From contig NC_089391.1 in the NCBI RefSeq assembly GCF_003171515.1, positions 2,418,001 through 2,482,000 on the forward strand: a stretch of DNA of 64,000 nucleotides. The letters run 5' to 3'. The stretch's first letter is position 1. Each line of letters starts with the position of its first letter. A program made the translations under genes and the position numbers. Positions 44,838 through 57,352 of this stretch are shown here, in pieces. The notes beneath the pieces are model-generated. The model was not told the origin of the DNA. It did no database searches and saw nothing but the letters and a program-made list of their open reading frames with translations. Origin of the DNA: Pyrenophora tritici-repentis. Its lineage: Eukaryota > Ascomycota > Dothideomycetes > Pleosporales > Pleosporaceae.

Positions 44838-47800
44838 ATGGATTCTGATCAAGCGCATGAATATGCATACAACCCCGGCCTGTCCGTCTCGAGCTGGTTG
44901 CAATCGACGTCGTTGGATCATGTCGCCGACGAAGGCCTGGGAGCGGAGCCCGAGAACTACTACGCGGCCTACACCTCGACCGACCACGACGCTCGCCCGC
45001 CCTCACCGCAACCAGGCCTAGAAATGGCCACTACGCGCTCTCGCCCACCCACGACAAACGGCACGCGAACCACGCCCAAGGCGACACCGCGCTCGGTCTC
45101 TGGGCCTGCATCGACATCGCCCACCAGCACCCGCTCTCCTCCCCACGTCTCCAACAAGGTCAAGGCCCTTGCAGAGCGATTCGAACGCTCGCCCGGTGGC
45201 AGCTCGCCCTCCAGCTCTCCCGCCATGCGCTCCAGATCGAGAGATCCCACCCGGGCGGGGGCACACGATCCCACCCGCCGGGTCAATTTGTCTATTTCCT
45301 CCACCGCCTCGGTTGCGCGTCCGAGCAAAGAAGCCTCTTATGGACCCCACAAGTTCAACAACCTCAAACCACGAGACCGCCCACAGCCCGCGCCCGCCAC
45401 TCCTCGCAACACTCGCCGCACGAATGGCAGCCGGAGCAGCATAGACCACCATATGTCGCCCACCAAAAAGAAAGTCACGTCGCCGAGTCGGACGTCAGTG
45501 TCGAGCGGAAGGCAGCTATTTGGAGAAGTGATGAGCGGTCAGGATGCATTGTCGCCGGGGTTTGGGATACCCATGTTCGAGAACAGTCACGGAGACGCCC
45601 CATTACCGTCGACACCTCATCATGGTCGGTCAGCTAGTGCTGCGACTTCAGCTTTCGCCGACGATGGACAGGCTGCACTACGCGCCCAAAACCACGACCA
45701 CACATCTGCACCCTCGTCCCACCGACACACCCCACGCTCGCGGATTCCCGTAGCCACACGACGCCTGAGCGCAGGCTCCGACTCCAACTCGTCGACGCGG
45801 TCCGTCAAATACACGCCAACACGCGCAATGGATCGAAGCAACAAGAACTCGCCCACCAGGATGGACAGACCGTTCCTGGGTGGCGGCGCAACTCCTCTCT
45901 CGCGTGGCGCAGACCAATCAACGCTCCCGGCGCTAGCTTACCGTGGATATCATGAACGAGGGAAATCACCCTTAGGAGCGAGACCTGGACCAAGCGTACC
46001 CGCTGTTGTAACCGCCCCACCTCCGCCCACGTCGCCCCGGTTGCGCAACTCGAGGGAAAGACAACCACTGCAGCCCTCACCAGGTTCTCGGTCCAGAAGC
46101 ACCGGCCCTCATGGTCAGCAGGAATACTTTCCTCTTGCGAGTAGCTTCGACACGCAGCAGGCCCCGGTCCAGGCGCTGGAAGACATGTCAGACCAACAGC
46201 GGCTGAGCCTGCAAACCTCTAGCTTAGCTCCACCGCCGTCCGGGGAACCCTCATCGGCCATTACACAGTTCGACGAGTCGCCAGTGCTTGGACTCCCGGG
46301 TAGCTTTGTTCTTACACCGCCGATAGTACACCAGGACACCGAACATCCCCTTTTACAACCGAACGTCTTCCACCCCCCTGAAAGAGACGCGCCTCGGTCA
46401 CCTGAAATTGACCAGTCGGAAATCGAACAGTCAGAGTTGGGTGTACGAGAATCAATACCGATCATGCTTAGCGATGAGCAGTCGCCACAGCCATGGGAAT
46501 CTAACTCGAGAAGCTTTAACCAGGGTCTACAGGCCTTGTCACATGAGTACAAGTCCGATCAGACACATGATGCTAGAGATACACCCGTATCGCGCTACGA
46601 CCTAAATGAGCCCCTGCTAAATTCGTATCCCAAGCGGGACACACTATACCCAGACGACTCTGCTAGCGTTGCTCCTTATCGAACGCTAGGCTCTCTAAAT
46701 CTGAACACGGAGACCTACAGTGTTGTGAACTCCGTCTTGAACATGTACCACCAGTCACCGGTCATCTCTCCGGAGCTTGCTTCAGTATCAAGAGACAGGA
46801 TACAGCAGGTATCGCCTGTCATTGCGCAACATAAGGATTGGGCATCAAAAGAGGCCACTGAGTCATACCTCACCCGTCTACTGAGTGATGCCAATGGCTC
46901 AACAAGCAATGATGTGAAGCGCGAGCCTAGTAGAACACCGCCACCAATACCGCGCTCAGCTATAAACGTGTTGCAAGATTCACCTGATATCGACGTCGGA
47001 GGTACGGCAATCATCTATCCTTCGTCCTCGCGGCGTTTCTCAAGAGAATCTGGAGGTTCCACAACCACAACAATCCAAGAAGATGCATCACACTCCGGTA
47101 GTTCGTCTGGTGACCCTGCCCTCGCACTATCACGAAGCTCAACGGATGAACACAAGCCAAGTTCGATGAACGGCCTCGAATTACCACAACTTGCGTGGAC
47201 CAACGGCGGGCTTGGCCTCGACCTACACCACCACACTCTGTCGCACTCACCAGTACAACAAGCACCCCCGCGCCCCAATTATTCACCGCCGCCACCTCCA
47301 GTTCAACCGTCCATGGACGAACGAGTAGCCCCACGCAGTATCCCATACGCTTCTACTCCCCAGAACCTTTTCCCACCTACACTCAGCGACGACCAGTTTG
47401 AGATGCACCCTGCGCGATCACGCACCCCCGTCATTCAAGTTCACGAGCAAAGCCTTGAAGATCGATACGGCACGCCGCAACCCGTCGACACATCTGTCCA
47501 GATGCCAACTGAAAGTGAAGAGGGTCCAAACGGTCAACCTGATCCCGCCAAACAAGCGCTGATCAAGCGGTATCGTACCTTGGAAGAACTACTTACAACT
47601 GAACATCAGTTTTGTATCGATATGATGATCGCCCACAACATCTTCGAGGCGACTGCGCAGAATCTGATGAGCGAAAAGGAGAAGAGACTGTTGTTCAGCA
47701 ATTGCAAGGAGCTTGAAAAGTTCTCATTATCTCTGTTCCGAGCATTCAAAAAAGCCGCGAAGCCTATCGTCAACTACGAGATACCACCCCCGACCGGCCC

Positions 47801-49995
47801 GTGGAACCGAGATTCATCCGATAGCCAGGAACCGTCTTTGAGTGTGCGCAGACCGTCTGAGGAATCTGCAAATCAGTTCGAAAACTGCACACCGGAAAAC
47901 GATCGCTTGACAACAATTGGACAAGTCTTCTTGGACAACAAAGAGAAGATGGAACGACTCTACACAACATATTTCCTCAACCAGGATAATGCAAGTGCTT
48001 ACATTAAGAAGAACCATGGCAACGAGACTCTGTCGGGGTGGGTGACCGCTTGCTTTGAGCAGGTGGAAAACATGACCCAAGCATGGGATTTGGATTCTTT
48101 GTTATTAAAACCTTGCCAGCGGTTGCTTAAGTACCCACTGATTCTCCAATCTCTGGTAGAGATTACTGACCCCGAACACCCGGATCTGCCCAAGATAAAG
48201 GAAGCCCACCTAGAACTGAGAGCAATGAGTCAACGTATCAACCAAGCCAAGGCACGTTCTGATACCTTCCGCGCAGCTGCTTCCGAAGGCAAGAAGGAAA
48301 AGAAGGGTGGTCTGGGCAAGACGTTCGTCAAGGCCTTCATCCCTAAGGTGGATAAGAGCAAGGCATATGACGAGGCGGACAAGACCTTTAAAGACCAAGA
48401 TTACAAGTCGAAGGAGCAAAAATTCGGCGGCCATTTTTTCCAACTCCAGATCGTCATTCGCGACTTTGAACAGTACCTTGACGCGATCACTGAGCATTAT
48501 TTGCAGCTTAACATTGTATTTCTGGGGTTCATTACCGTTTGCGAAGTTGCGCCATCGGTATATCCAGAGATTGAGAGCACATGGCGAAAATGGGCAATGG
48601 CTCATTTTGAGCTACAGAACAAGGCCCTGGAAGAGCACGTAAGTATTTGCAGATGCTGTTGTTGGTACGTTGCTAAGACCCGCCTAGAAAGCTGCTGTCC
48701 GAAGCCGCGTGCTAAAGCCCGTTGGTGATCTTTGGGAGATGTGGGTGTCTTATCAGAAGACTATAGAGCAGCGCAAGAAGTACCTGCTGTACTACGTCAA
48801 ACACAAGCAGGCTATTGACCGCAGTGAAAAGGTAGATCCGGATCTGGAAGAGTCGGCCAACAAGTTCATCACTATCAACGACACACTCAAGCACGAGCTA
48901 CCTCTGCTCTACGAACGAACGAAAGGCCTCATGCGCACGCTTATGACGCTATTTATGTGTCTCCAGAAGGACTGGTACAAGACCTGCTCAAAGAAGATCC
49001 TGCCGCTACTAGAGAGTGAACCGCAACACACAACTTCGCTCCGTTACGATCTCGAATCGTACGTTGAGCGCTTCAGTTGTGACTATAAGCCGATGCAGGA
49101 TCTTGCCAGCAAGCTTGGAATCATCAATCGGAACCTCCTCATCGACATCTCGAATATGACATCCCCTGTCCCAACACTATCGTCCGATGGCGGCGGCTCG
49201 TCCCGGAACTCATCGTCTCGCCGCACCGAATCAGTGGGCAGTGAAGCGTCAATTATGGACTCACGTAATCGTAACAGCGGTGGTTATGCTCCACGGTCAC
49301 ATCCCCGAAGCATTGATAATCCGCCCCGCTCGACCCCCACAGGGCCTGCTTATCCAACTCTCTACCCGCCCAACGCAGCAGGTCGCACAGGTCCAGGACC
49401 CACGTCACTACGTGAAGCACGAGCGCTTAGTCCTTCGTCCGATAATAGCGAAGCCACCATCATGCACAGGGAACGACGCAATACCGGTCCTTCTCGTAGT
49501 AATCACAACTACATGGGTCTTGACGGCAGTGTCGACATTGAACACTCACCATCCGCAGCTAACGCCTTTGATTTCCCTCCTCAATTAGGTCCTTCCTTTC
49601 TCCAGCCTATGCAACCCCTCAGCCACGCCACTTCTGCGCCTCAGTCTCAGCCGGCCTCCTTGCCTGGCTCTGCACGCGCATCTGGTGTCTTCAATTCGGC
49701 GTTACCAATGTCAGATTCGCCTCTCCGTGGCAGCGTGGAAGACCTACCCAGCACGCCTGCTGAGACTGATGAGCCAGAAGTTCTTTTCTTGGCTGCCAGT
49801 CTCTTCGAATTCAACATTGCGCACGATCGTCGTGAAGGCGGTATACCGTATCTGGTTTACGTTCCTGGAGAAATCTTCGACGTCATTGGTATGAAGGGAG
49901 AGCTCTGGCTTGCTCGCAACCAAGACGACGGTACAAAGACCGTGGGGTGGATTTGGGAAAAACATTTTGCTCGCATATTGCCGGAAGATGCATAG
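44838..49995 (+). CDS. DH-BAR-SH3 Rho guanine nucleotide exchange factor (Tuba/Gef1-like)
   Basis: Exchange factor that would load GTP onto a Rho-family GTPase, probably Cdc42, at sites of polarised growth or septation. Exon 1 is 44838-48638, the intron 48639-48687 (49 nt), exon 2 48688-49995, giving 1702 residues. An in-frame ATG at 44712 would add 42 residues without recognisable content, so the start MDSDQAHEYAYNPG is preferred but uncertain. Residues 1 to ~900 are Ser/Pro/Arg-rich and probably disordered. The DH domain begins near RYRTLEELLTTEHQFCIDM and ends with LLLKPCQRLLKYPLILQSL, the strongest DH signature. A BAR-type helical region follows (KKGGLGKTFVKAFIP through RLEL-poor, charged helices to QDLASKLGIINRNLL). 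The end is an SH3-like domain: ASLFEFNIAHDRREGG and GWIWEKHFARIL. DH-BAR order is that of S. pombe Gef1 and animal Tuba. Partner GTPase is inferred. Confidence 0.9.
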
Positions 49996-50601
49996 CGTAA
50001 GCGCCCCGCTGCTGAGAATCTTTGCTTCCATTTTGCGGACGCATCACTCGACAAAGCTTGCCTGTCCCTGCCCTTTTTACTACCCACAATAGCATTAGTG
50101 TCCCCCTTCTCCTTCCTCTTTTTTCCCACTCTCTCACCTTTTCGGTACACATTGTCTCTCTTTGTCTCTCTTCGGCTTATTTATGTGATTCCCCAATCTT
50201 CTTCTCAAAACGGAAATGTTGCAGCAAAACTTACTTGTCTATTGTCTTCCTCTTCCTCTTCAACCGCATTGGGAGATTTAGGGCTGGCGTTGCATGTTGG
50301 GGGACACTAACAATCGAAATATGGGCATTGCTGGCGTCTTTTATGGCTCGTCTTTTCGGTTTCCTTGTATGTATTTTTCTTTTGAACTTCTTATGAAGGG
50401 ATGATTGATTGTAAAAAAACATGTTGTTGACTTCAACATGGACCTAGTTGACGCTTGTAACAAGCTTTCTTTTTTAACTTCTTCGGGGGTTCTAGGCTTG
50501 TGGCATAGTTGTATGAATATGAGGCAGAAGATTTATGATTGCTCCCCCTTTTTTTTAATTGAATTCTTGGGCGTCTACTTTATCTTTCATGTCGGTGATG
50601 C
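49996..50601. other. Convergent 3' intergenic region, pyrimidine-rich
   Basis: Lies between the RhoGEF stop and the M16 protease stop. About 50090-50230 is strongly T/C-rich on the plus strand. Probably both 3' UTRs; no gene seen. Confidence 0.5.
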
Positions 50602-53600
50602 TTACTCTCTCATTTCAGACTCGCTCTCGCTGTCACAGTCTTCCTCGCTCTCAGACATGTCTTCATCGTCTTCGTCGTCGTCATCATCGTCATCATCGCC
50701 TTCGAGACCGTATGTGTCTTGGAAGTCGGCGAGTTGCTTGACCTGCACCTTGAAGCCCGCGTCTTCCAAGTCTTTCTTGAGACCCTAGGTTAACAAAGTC
50801 AGCCATTTCTGTAATTAAGCTTCACTAATTAGAAAAACACTCACATCAGTCATGATACCACCACAGGTGATGACCAAATCCGACTTCTCGGGCACAAACA
50901 ACGGAGCCACGACGTCATTCAGTATGTTCTTTACGTCCTCGTCCGTCACTTTGCGCACCTCCCTAAGGGCCCATTCTTGCCACTCCTTTCCGACGCCCCT
51001 CGTAACAAGATCGACAAAGGAGCTCCTCGCCGCATCCACGACGGTAGCGCGTTCATCGACAAAGTCACGCACGATTGTCGAGATGGCGCCTTCAAGCGCC
51101 AACTTGTCGAATTTCTGGGTTCCGTCGCCGTATTCCTTGACGACTTCCTTGGCCTTGTTATAAGCACCGAAGATATTGGGGGACTTTGCAATGCGGAATT
51201 TGACAAGTCCGGTTTCGGGGTCGCGGGCGAAGTTGCTACCGTATGCGAGACCGGTGCCACGGATTGACTGCCACATGGGGCCTTCGACGGCGTCGAGATA
51301 GGCGAGAGCGACCATGAGGGCAGGGAGCTGGGGGTGGCTGTAGCCCTTTGGACCCTTTGATGTGAGGACGGCAAAGGAAGAGTCGATGGGCATGGGGATG
51401 ATGTAGTGTGTGCCGCCCGGGTTGCGACCAGCTTCTGAGAGCAGAAGATTTCGATCGTCGATTGGGTTTATAGTCGGCTCTGGGCCTGGCTTGAAAGTGT
51501 CCGTGAGATGCTTGAAGGTAGATACTGGGTTAGGAAGGGTTTCCAAATCTGCGATGACGAGTATACGCATATTGGAGAAGGTCAGAAGATGCTTGCGTAG
51601 AGCTTCAAGTTTGTCGAGAACCTGTTGAGGCTCCGTCTTGAGTAGCTTGAGAATTCGCTTTAGGTAGCGGCCCTTGACGAGCGTGCCGGTCGCGCGGACG
51701 GCAGATGCAGCATCATAGTGAACCATGCGATCCACTGCAAACACCATGGCGTCTCCATCACGCTTCTCGTCTGGAACGTCTGCCAACATCTTCTTGACCG
51801 CTGAGATGATACGTCCGGTATCGAACACTGAATCTACGAGCATCGTCCTCAACCATAAGACGACCGTCTGGAACTTGTCAGCTTCTGCGACGAAAGGCAT
51901 GTATATCATCTCGGAACTTCCAATGTCGCTGCCGCGATCCACGGAGTACTCGATGGTATCCTGCTCGAGCTTGGTTATGACCTCCTCAAACTCAATGCGT
52001 TTGCCATCTTTTACGATTGGTGTGGCAAAGAAATTGGTAAGATAGACACCGAGCAAAGGCTTGAGCTCTGTGGGTAACGTAGCAGTTCCTAACACCATAC
52101 CAAAGTGTACGAACGATGTCGGTATATGTTCGAAATGAATGAAGAGGGGAAGACCGTTCGCATCCTTGTCGACTATCTTTTGGACGTTGTTCTCTGATGT
52201 GCCCAATTTCTTTGCCAGTCCGGCCCGCGCTGTTGTAGTCTGGAAGAAGTGGATGGACTCGGTACTTGGAACCTTTACAGCTGCAATAATTTCCTCTGGG
52301 ATAGGCTTGTCATTTTCTTCTTGTGCTTCCTTGAGCTTCTCTGCCAGTTTCTTCAGCCCCTCTTCACCTAGCTTTTCCTGCTGTGCCTTGACACGGGCGA
52401 CTTCCTCTTCCTTGATCTTTTCCGAAAGAGCTTTAGAAGGCTTTCCGAGAATGGAGACATGATGGGCATCAACCATCCACTTGTTCAGGTACGCTCGCCA
52501 TTCCTCTTCGGTCCACTTTTCCAGTGTGTCAAAGACGTCAAGAGTTTCCATTGCATCTTTTAGATGAACTCCGTTTCGGTCACCAAAGACATGGTCTTTG
52601 ATGATTGGGTCTTTGTACTCATCCATACCGATCTCCGACATGTATCGTGTTTGACGCTTGAATCGGTGAAGACAGTCCTTCAAGTAACTCATATCGAGTG
52701 GTTTGGAAGCATGTTCTTTGAGTATCTCGAAGAAACGCTTCTCGGCATCCACAAGCTTGTCCGTCTCTACAGAAGACAACGTCCACCAGATGATCATGTC
52801 AGTGTGACCCTTGCACCAGTAGTAGACCATACTTGCGAGGTGTTCCTTTTCGACAAGGGTGTTTACGAGGACCGATACAGAAGAACCAGCGAGATAGTTG
52901 AGTAGCGTGTTGATGGCCGTCTCGCCTAGGTCGTCGATGGTTTCTGGGCCCAGGAATGCTATTTGAATCTCTCCCATTGACTCATCTTCTTCTGGGAACT
53001 CCACGGTGTCCACTATAGTCTTGCTCAAAGGGGGAGTGCGCTTTGACTCTACCCAAGGGCGCTTAAACGGTGCGTCGTAGGCGGGCACTCTATCGATGAT
53101 CTGATCTTCAAACCTGTCCATGATTTCTAGTAGATTTGCATGGTCGACCTCACCAATCAATATTACTCGTAGATTCTTGGGCTGGTACATGTCTCGATGG
53201 AACTGTCGAATACGTTCTGCAGTCAGAACTCGTAGGTTTTCCATCAGGCCGCCAGTCTCCATGCGGAAACCATCGCCTTCAGGGTAGAGAAGACGACGCA
53301 TTTGAAGATCCATCAAGTCGCCCTGCAGGTTCTGTCTTGCTTGCATCTCTGCGTAGACGACCCTATTTCTGTTAGCATATGGTATAACGACGTCTGAAGG
53401 GACCTACCCTGAGTCCTCTCCCTTTCCATCGACGTGATGAACCTCTGTGTAGCAACCAGCATCTGTAAGTGTAGGCACGATAAGATGGTCTAGGTAGATT
53501 GGCAGTAGCTGTGCAAAGCCTTCCCAACCAGCAGTGGAAAGAGTATACACAGTCTCGGAAACATCGGTCCATGCGTTAGTGTCTGAGTATGATCGGGTGG

Positions 53601-53910
53601 CAATCTTGTCCAGTACGCCCTTGAAAGGGTATTTGCGCGAACCCATGAAGCAGAGGTGCTCGAGGGTATGCGCTATCGTTTGTAAGTAAAGAAGTTTTCA
53701 ATCAGCTTCTTGATACTCACGTGAACCTGAATCATCGTGGATCTCAGTGGCTACTGCAAAGTTTCCGTAAACCTTGGGGCCCTTGCGGTCGACGACTACG
53801 ATTCGAAGGCCTGTTCGCTGAGACTCATATTGAGTGAAGCTCGCATCGGCGTAGTTTGCCTTGAAGTGTTGAAGTTTCTTAAAATGCGACTCTTGCTGTA
53901 CAGACCCCAT
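50602..53910 (-). CDS. M16-family zinc metalloprotease (YOL098C/Sdd3-like)
   Basis: Insulinase-type (M16) metallopeptidase of the group of yeast YOL098C; cellular substrate not established. Exons 53721-53910, 53408-53672, 50845-53362 and 50602-50784; introns 48, 45 and 60 nt; 1051 residues, close to the ~1040 of the yeast protein. The inverted zinc motif HxxEH is SPHTLEHLCFMGS (His65, Glu68, His69; the first intron splits the preceding Pro codon), and a third ligand is probably Glu157 in VVYAEMQAR. Later M16 blocks include MYQPKNLRVILIGEVDH, FLGPETIDDLGETAINTLL and the C-terminal-half GTGLAYGSNFARDPETGL. The last exon ends in an acidic tail (a run of Asp, then Ser/Glu repeats). No signal peptide or mitochondrial presequence is evident. 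Divergent from zw10. Confidence 0.93.
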
Positions 53911-54419
53911 GATGCTGAGTTGGAATGGCTGGGGTGATGTCTCAAAGAAATGCCCAGAGTACCCTTGCTTGTTGCTTACGTCGCAGGTGTATGTAACTTT
54001 CCCTGAGCCGATGCTATCCTTACTAAATTAGCTGGATCCAGTTGCCAGGGAGAATCCAGGGCAGCGGGTTTCGACTCACAGGCTAAGGAAGTGAGGTAAA
54101 AGTAACAAAACCGGTCTGGGTGGGAGGTGCGCAGGAAATGTCAAAGGAGCGGCTATGTCCGGGGAACAATACTATGAACACCGCTAAGAAAGCCGCTACC
54201 GCAAATAGTACGCGAGATGATTGTCCTAGACCCTTCTCTGCTACGGTTGTCTTCAAACTGATGGTGGCGGGGCATTGTGGCGGGGCAGATCTGGATTGAC
54301 GTCGCTTGAGCGTCCGTGCATGTTCAATGTTGGACCTGCAACGTTGCGAGTGATTCGCTTTACATTCCAACCTACACCCTTTCTCGATACCCGACATGAC
54401 AATCGTCCGATGAGCCCAA
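53911..54419. promoter_or_regulatory. Divergent promoter between the M16 protease and zw10
   Basis: 509 bp separate the two start codons. Antisense frames overlapping this area (e.g. around 54083-54802) run into zw10 exon 1 and are shadows. Confidence 0.45.
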
Positions 54420-57020
54420 ATGCCGTCGCAAGTTTCAGATGCGCAGCTAGGTGATGCGCTGCTCCAAACAGTCGCATACAAGAGGCCTCCCCAGGACGAA
54501 GATGTGGCCTCCGCTGCAGTACCCTCCAGCGCCCTCCCCAAGCTACTAGAGGTGGTCCATAAGGCGCGAGAAGATACAAAAGTACGAAAACAACCAAGCA
54601 AATTGGAGGGTTGCTGATTGTCCCTGCAGGACGAAGTGCGCAGGCTCTCGCGAGAAGCCGCACCCGACGTCGATGGCTGGATCGCCCAAGCGCGTAAGCT
54701 GCAGGACGACATCAAACGCTCGCAAGATACCGCAAAGGAGATTGTACAGCAAGCCAAGGCAGGCGCGGAAGTTACGGCACGTGTCCAGGATGCCGCAAGC
54801 AAGGTCAGCCTGCTGCATTCCGAGATTGCCTACAATGAGAGTTTGTCACAAGCTGTGGAGCAGCTGAGAGACATCTCAACCTTGCTGGACTCTGCTCAGA
54901 ATGCCGCTGTGAACGGTCATGTCATACATGCCATAAATACCTTGGAAGACGCAGATGGCGCCTTCAAGAGACTCGGACCTTTTACAACCACCAGGGTTGT
55001 GGGTGTGCTGAAGAACAAAGAGGAGACGCTGAAGAAGGCAATTGTAGAGACTGTGACAGATTCATGGAATGGACTGGTCTCGGTCGACAACACTAACCAC
55101 AAAATCTCGCTGCATCAATCCATCCAACGGGAAGCTACAATCGATATCAATACAACCGTTGAAGCCCTTACGAAGCTAGACCTCCTTGACAACTTTGTCA
55201 ACCGCCTGAGCCGCGATCTCGACAGAATCATAATTTCCCCCCGCCTTTCCATGGGCGCCGACCGGGTTATGTTTGCTTTCGATATTCAAGGGGATGACAT
55301 CAAACGTGCTGGTTCGGTGAGCCAGGCTAGTATAGAGTCTACACTGAAAGACATTGATTTAATCGCGGAGTATCTGAGTACGCGACTACCGCCTAGTATT
55401 GCCGTCCCGCTCTCGTCCAAAGTCGTCCCGATCATCGCGTCTCGCCTGGTATCGAATCAGCTTTTGCCTGCCGTACCGCTTTCAACAAAGGACATACCAC
55501 AGTTCCAGGAATCGCTTTCATATGTCCTGGGGCTTGTCGAATCTCTTGACGAGCTTGGCTGGTCTGGCCAGCATCGCCTCTCAGAATGGGTCGATAAATC
55601 TGCCGAAATATGGTTAGCTAAACAGAAAGAAGCCGCGATTTCCAGAGTGCAAACACTGTTCCTAAAGAAGGTTCTGGAGAAGAAGACTGTGGAGAGAGTC
55701 GAGACGCAGGTCATCTCGAAGGGTGACGCACTTCATGCTGGTGGCGATCAGGAGGACGATTGGGGTGCTGACTGGGATGAAGAAGCCGAGACACCCAAGG
55801 AGGAGAAAGAGAGTATTGAGGAAGAAGACATGAGCGCATGGGGTGAAGAGGTTGAAGTGACGATTGAAGAACCGAACGTGGAGGATGTTAAGGAAAAGCC
55901 AGTCGACACAGAGGATGGGGACGACTGGGGTGCCGACTGGGACGATGAAGCTGATACCAAAGCGGTCGAGAGTCCGAGTTCCCCACAGAAATCAGCACCG
56001 CAAATGTCTTCAAAGGAAAAGTCGGTCGCTACAAAACCGTCGGCCGACCAAGAGGTTACACTGCGCGAAACATACACAGTCACCGCCATCCCAGATGCGA
56101 TCATGGAAATCATTCTACAAGTTATCGCAGACGTCGAGGCTTTAAACTCGCCGGGCCTCGTCAAGTCAGCAATTTCACCCGCAAGTGGAGGCCTCTATGT
56201 CATTCCCAGCCTTCTGCTTGCCATGTACCGAGCGACCGCTGTTATGCATTATTCCAAGGACATTGCGAGTAATATGCTCATCTACAACGACTGCCAGCGA
56301 CTTTCAGATCGATTACGACTCTTTCTACAAGAACAGAGTGATAAGGACAAAAACTCTACCTTGCCGCAACATCTACAACCTTCAAAGCGTCTAAAGCCGC
56401 TGCTCGAGGCTGACATCAAGTCTATCGATGGATTTGGCAAACGCGCCTACGGACGGGAGATGGAATCGCAACGGCAGATCATAAGGGACCATCTAGAAGA
56501 TGCACAAGGGTTTCAAGACTGTACCAATGTTCCTTTTGCTACGGTATGCGACGACGCCATTGCCACAACAATTGACAGGATAGGCGATGTGAAGCGACAG
56601 TGGCAAAAGGTTCTTTCCCACAGTGCCTTGCTCCAGTCGCTTGGCTCGCTAGTTTCGGCCGCTCTTATGAAATTTATCAACGACGTAGAGGATAAGGCGG
56701 ACATCGCAGAAGATGAATCCCGGAAACTACACGGGTATTGCGTTTCGCTCGCTACACTAGCCCAACACTTCCAAACCGAAGATGGTAATGGAGAAGTAAG
56801 AGATATGGCCGGTATATATACGCCCAACTGGTTCAAATTCCAGTATCTTAGCGAGATTCTGGATAGTAGTCTCGCAGATATCAAGTACTTCTGGACTGAT
56901 GGTGAGCTGAAGTTGGAGATGGAAGCGGAGGAAGTGATCGGTCTGATAGAGGCTCTGTTTGCGCCCAGCGAGCACCGGAGGAAAGCTATCGCTCAGATTA
57001 GGAGCACAAGTATGCAGTGA
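54420..57020 (+). CDS. zw10: Zw10/Dsl1-type vesicle-tethering protein with Trp/acid lasso-like motifs
   Basis: Zw10-family subunit of the Dsl1/NRZ tethering complex at the ER, which receives COPI vesicles (kinetochore role in animals). Exon 1 is 54420-54581, the intron 54582-54629 (48 nt), exon 2 54630-57020, giving 850 residues; the join reads KAREDTKDEVRRLSRE. The N-terminal ~350 residues are helical: WIAQARKLQDDIKRSQDTA, then ALTKLDLLDNFVNRLSRDLD. Residues ~425-495 are very acidic and hold DDWGADWDEEAE (Trp432, Trp436), MSAWGEE (Trp458) and DDWGADWDDEAD (Trp487, Trp491). The C-terminal half is helical again (IPDAIMEIILQVIADVEAL; ADIKYFWTDGEL), ending RKAIAQIRSTSMQ. Yeast Dsl1 binds coatomer through acidic tryptophan motifs in a loop; the same reading here is inference. 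Confidence 0.88.
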
Positions 57021-57352
57021 ACAATGGTAGGAATATTAAGCAGCAGCTGAACTACAAGCTGCCCTTGGGCCGCCTTATTCTATGGCTTCGTCGTTTTTGA
57101 GTTTGGTGACATTCAAAAGATGGAGATATTCTTTCTGAGTCCTCATCTATTTAAAAGGTCTAACAACCATTCCATACGCTACGGGAGTGCTGCAATAAGA
57201 AAGACATCCTAGGCTACCGGAGGTTTGCGAACGCCGACTGGCTGGCCTCTCCCCGCGCTAACCTCATTGGAAAAAAGTTCGAGATCCCAAAATTTCCATA
57301 GCTTCATCGTCGCCTTCAACACTTGTATACCAAACCCACAAATATCAACAAC
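57021..57352. other. Intergenic zw10-ytm1
   Basis: 332 bp; 3' side of zw10 and promoter of ytm1 (tandem genes). Nothing further recognised. Confidence 0.5.

Noticed and set aside
54083..54802. 239-codon minus-strand frame across the M16/zw10 promoter
   Set aside because: Overlaps zw10 exons 1 and 2 on the other strand and has no recognisable content.
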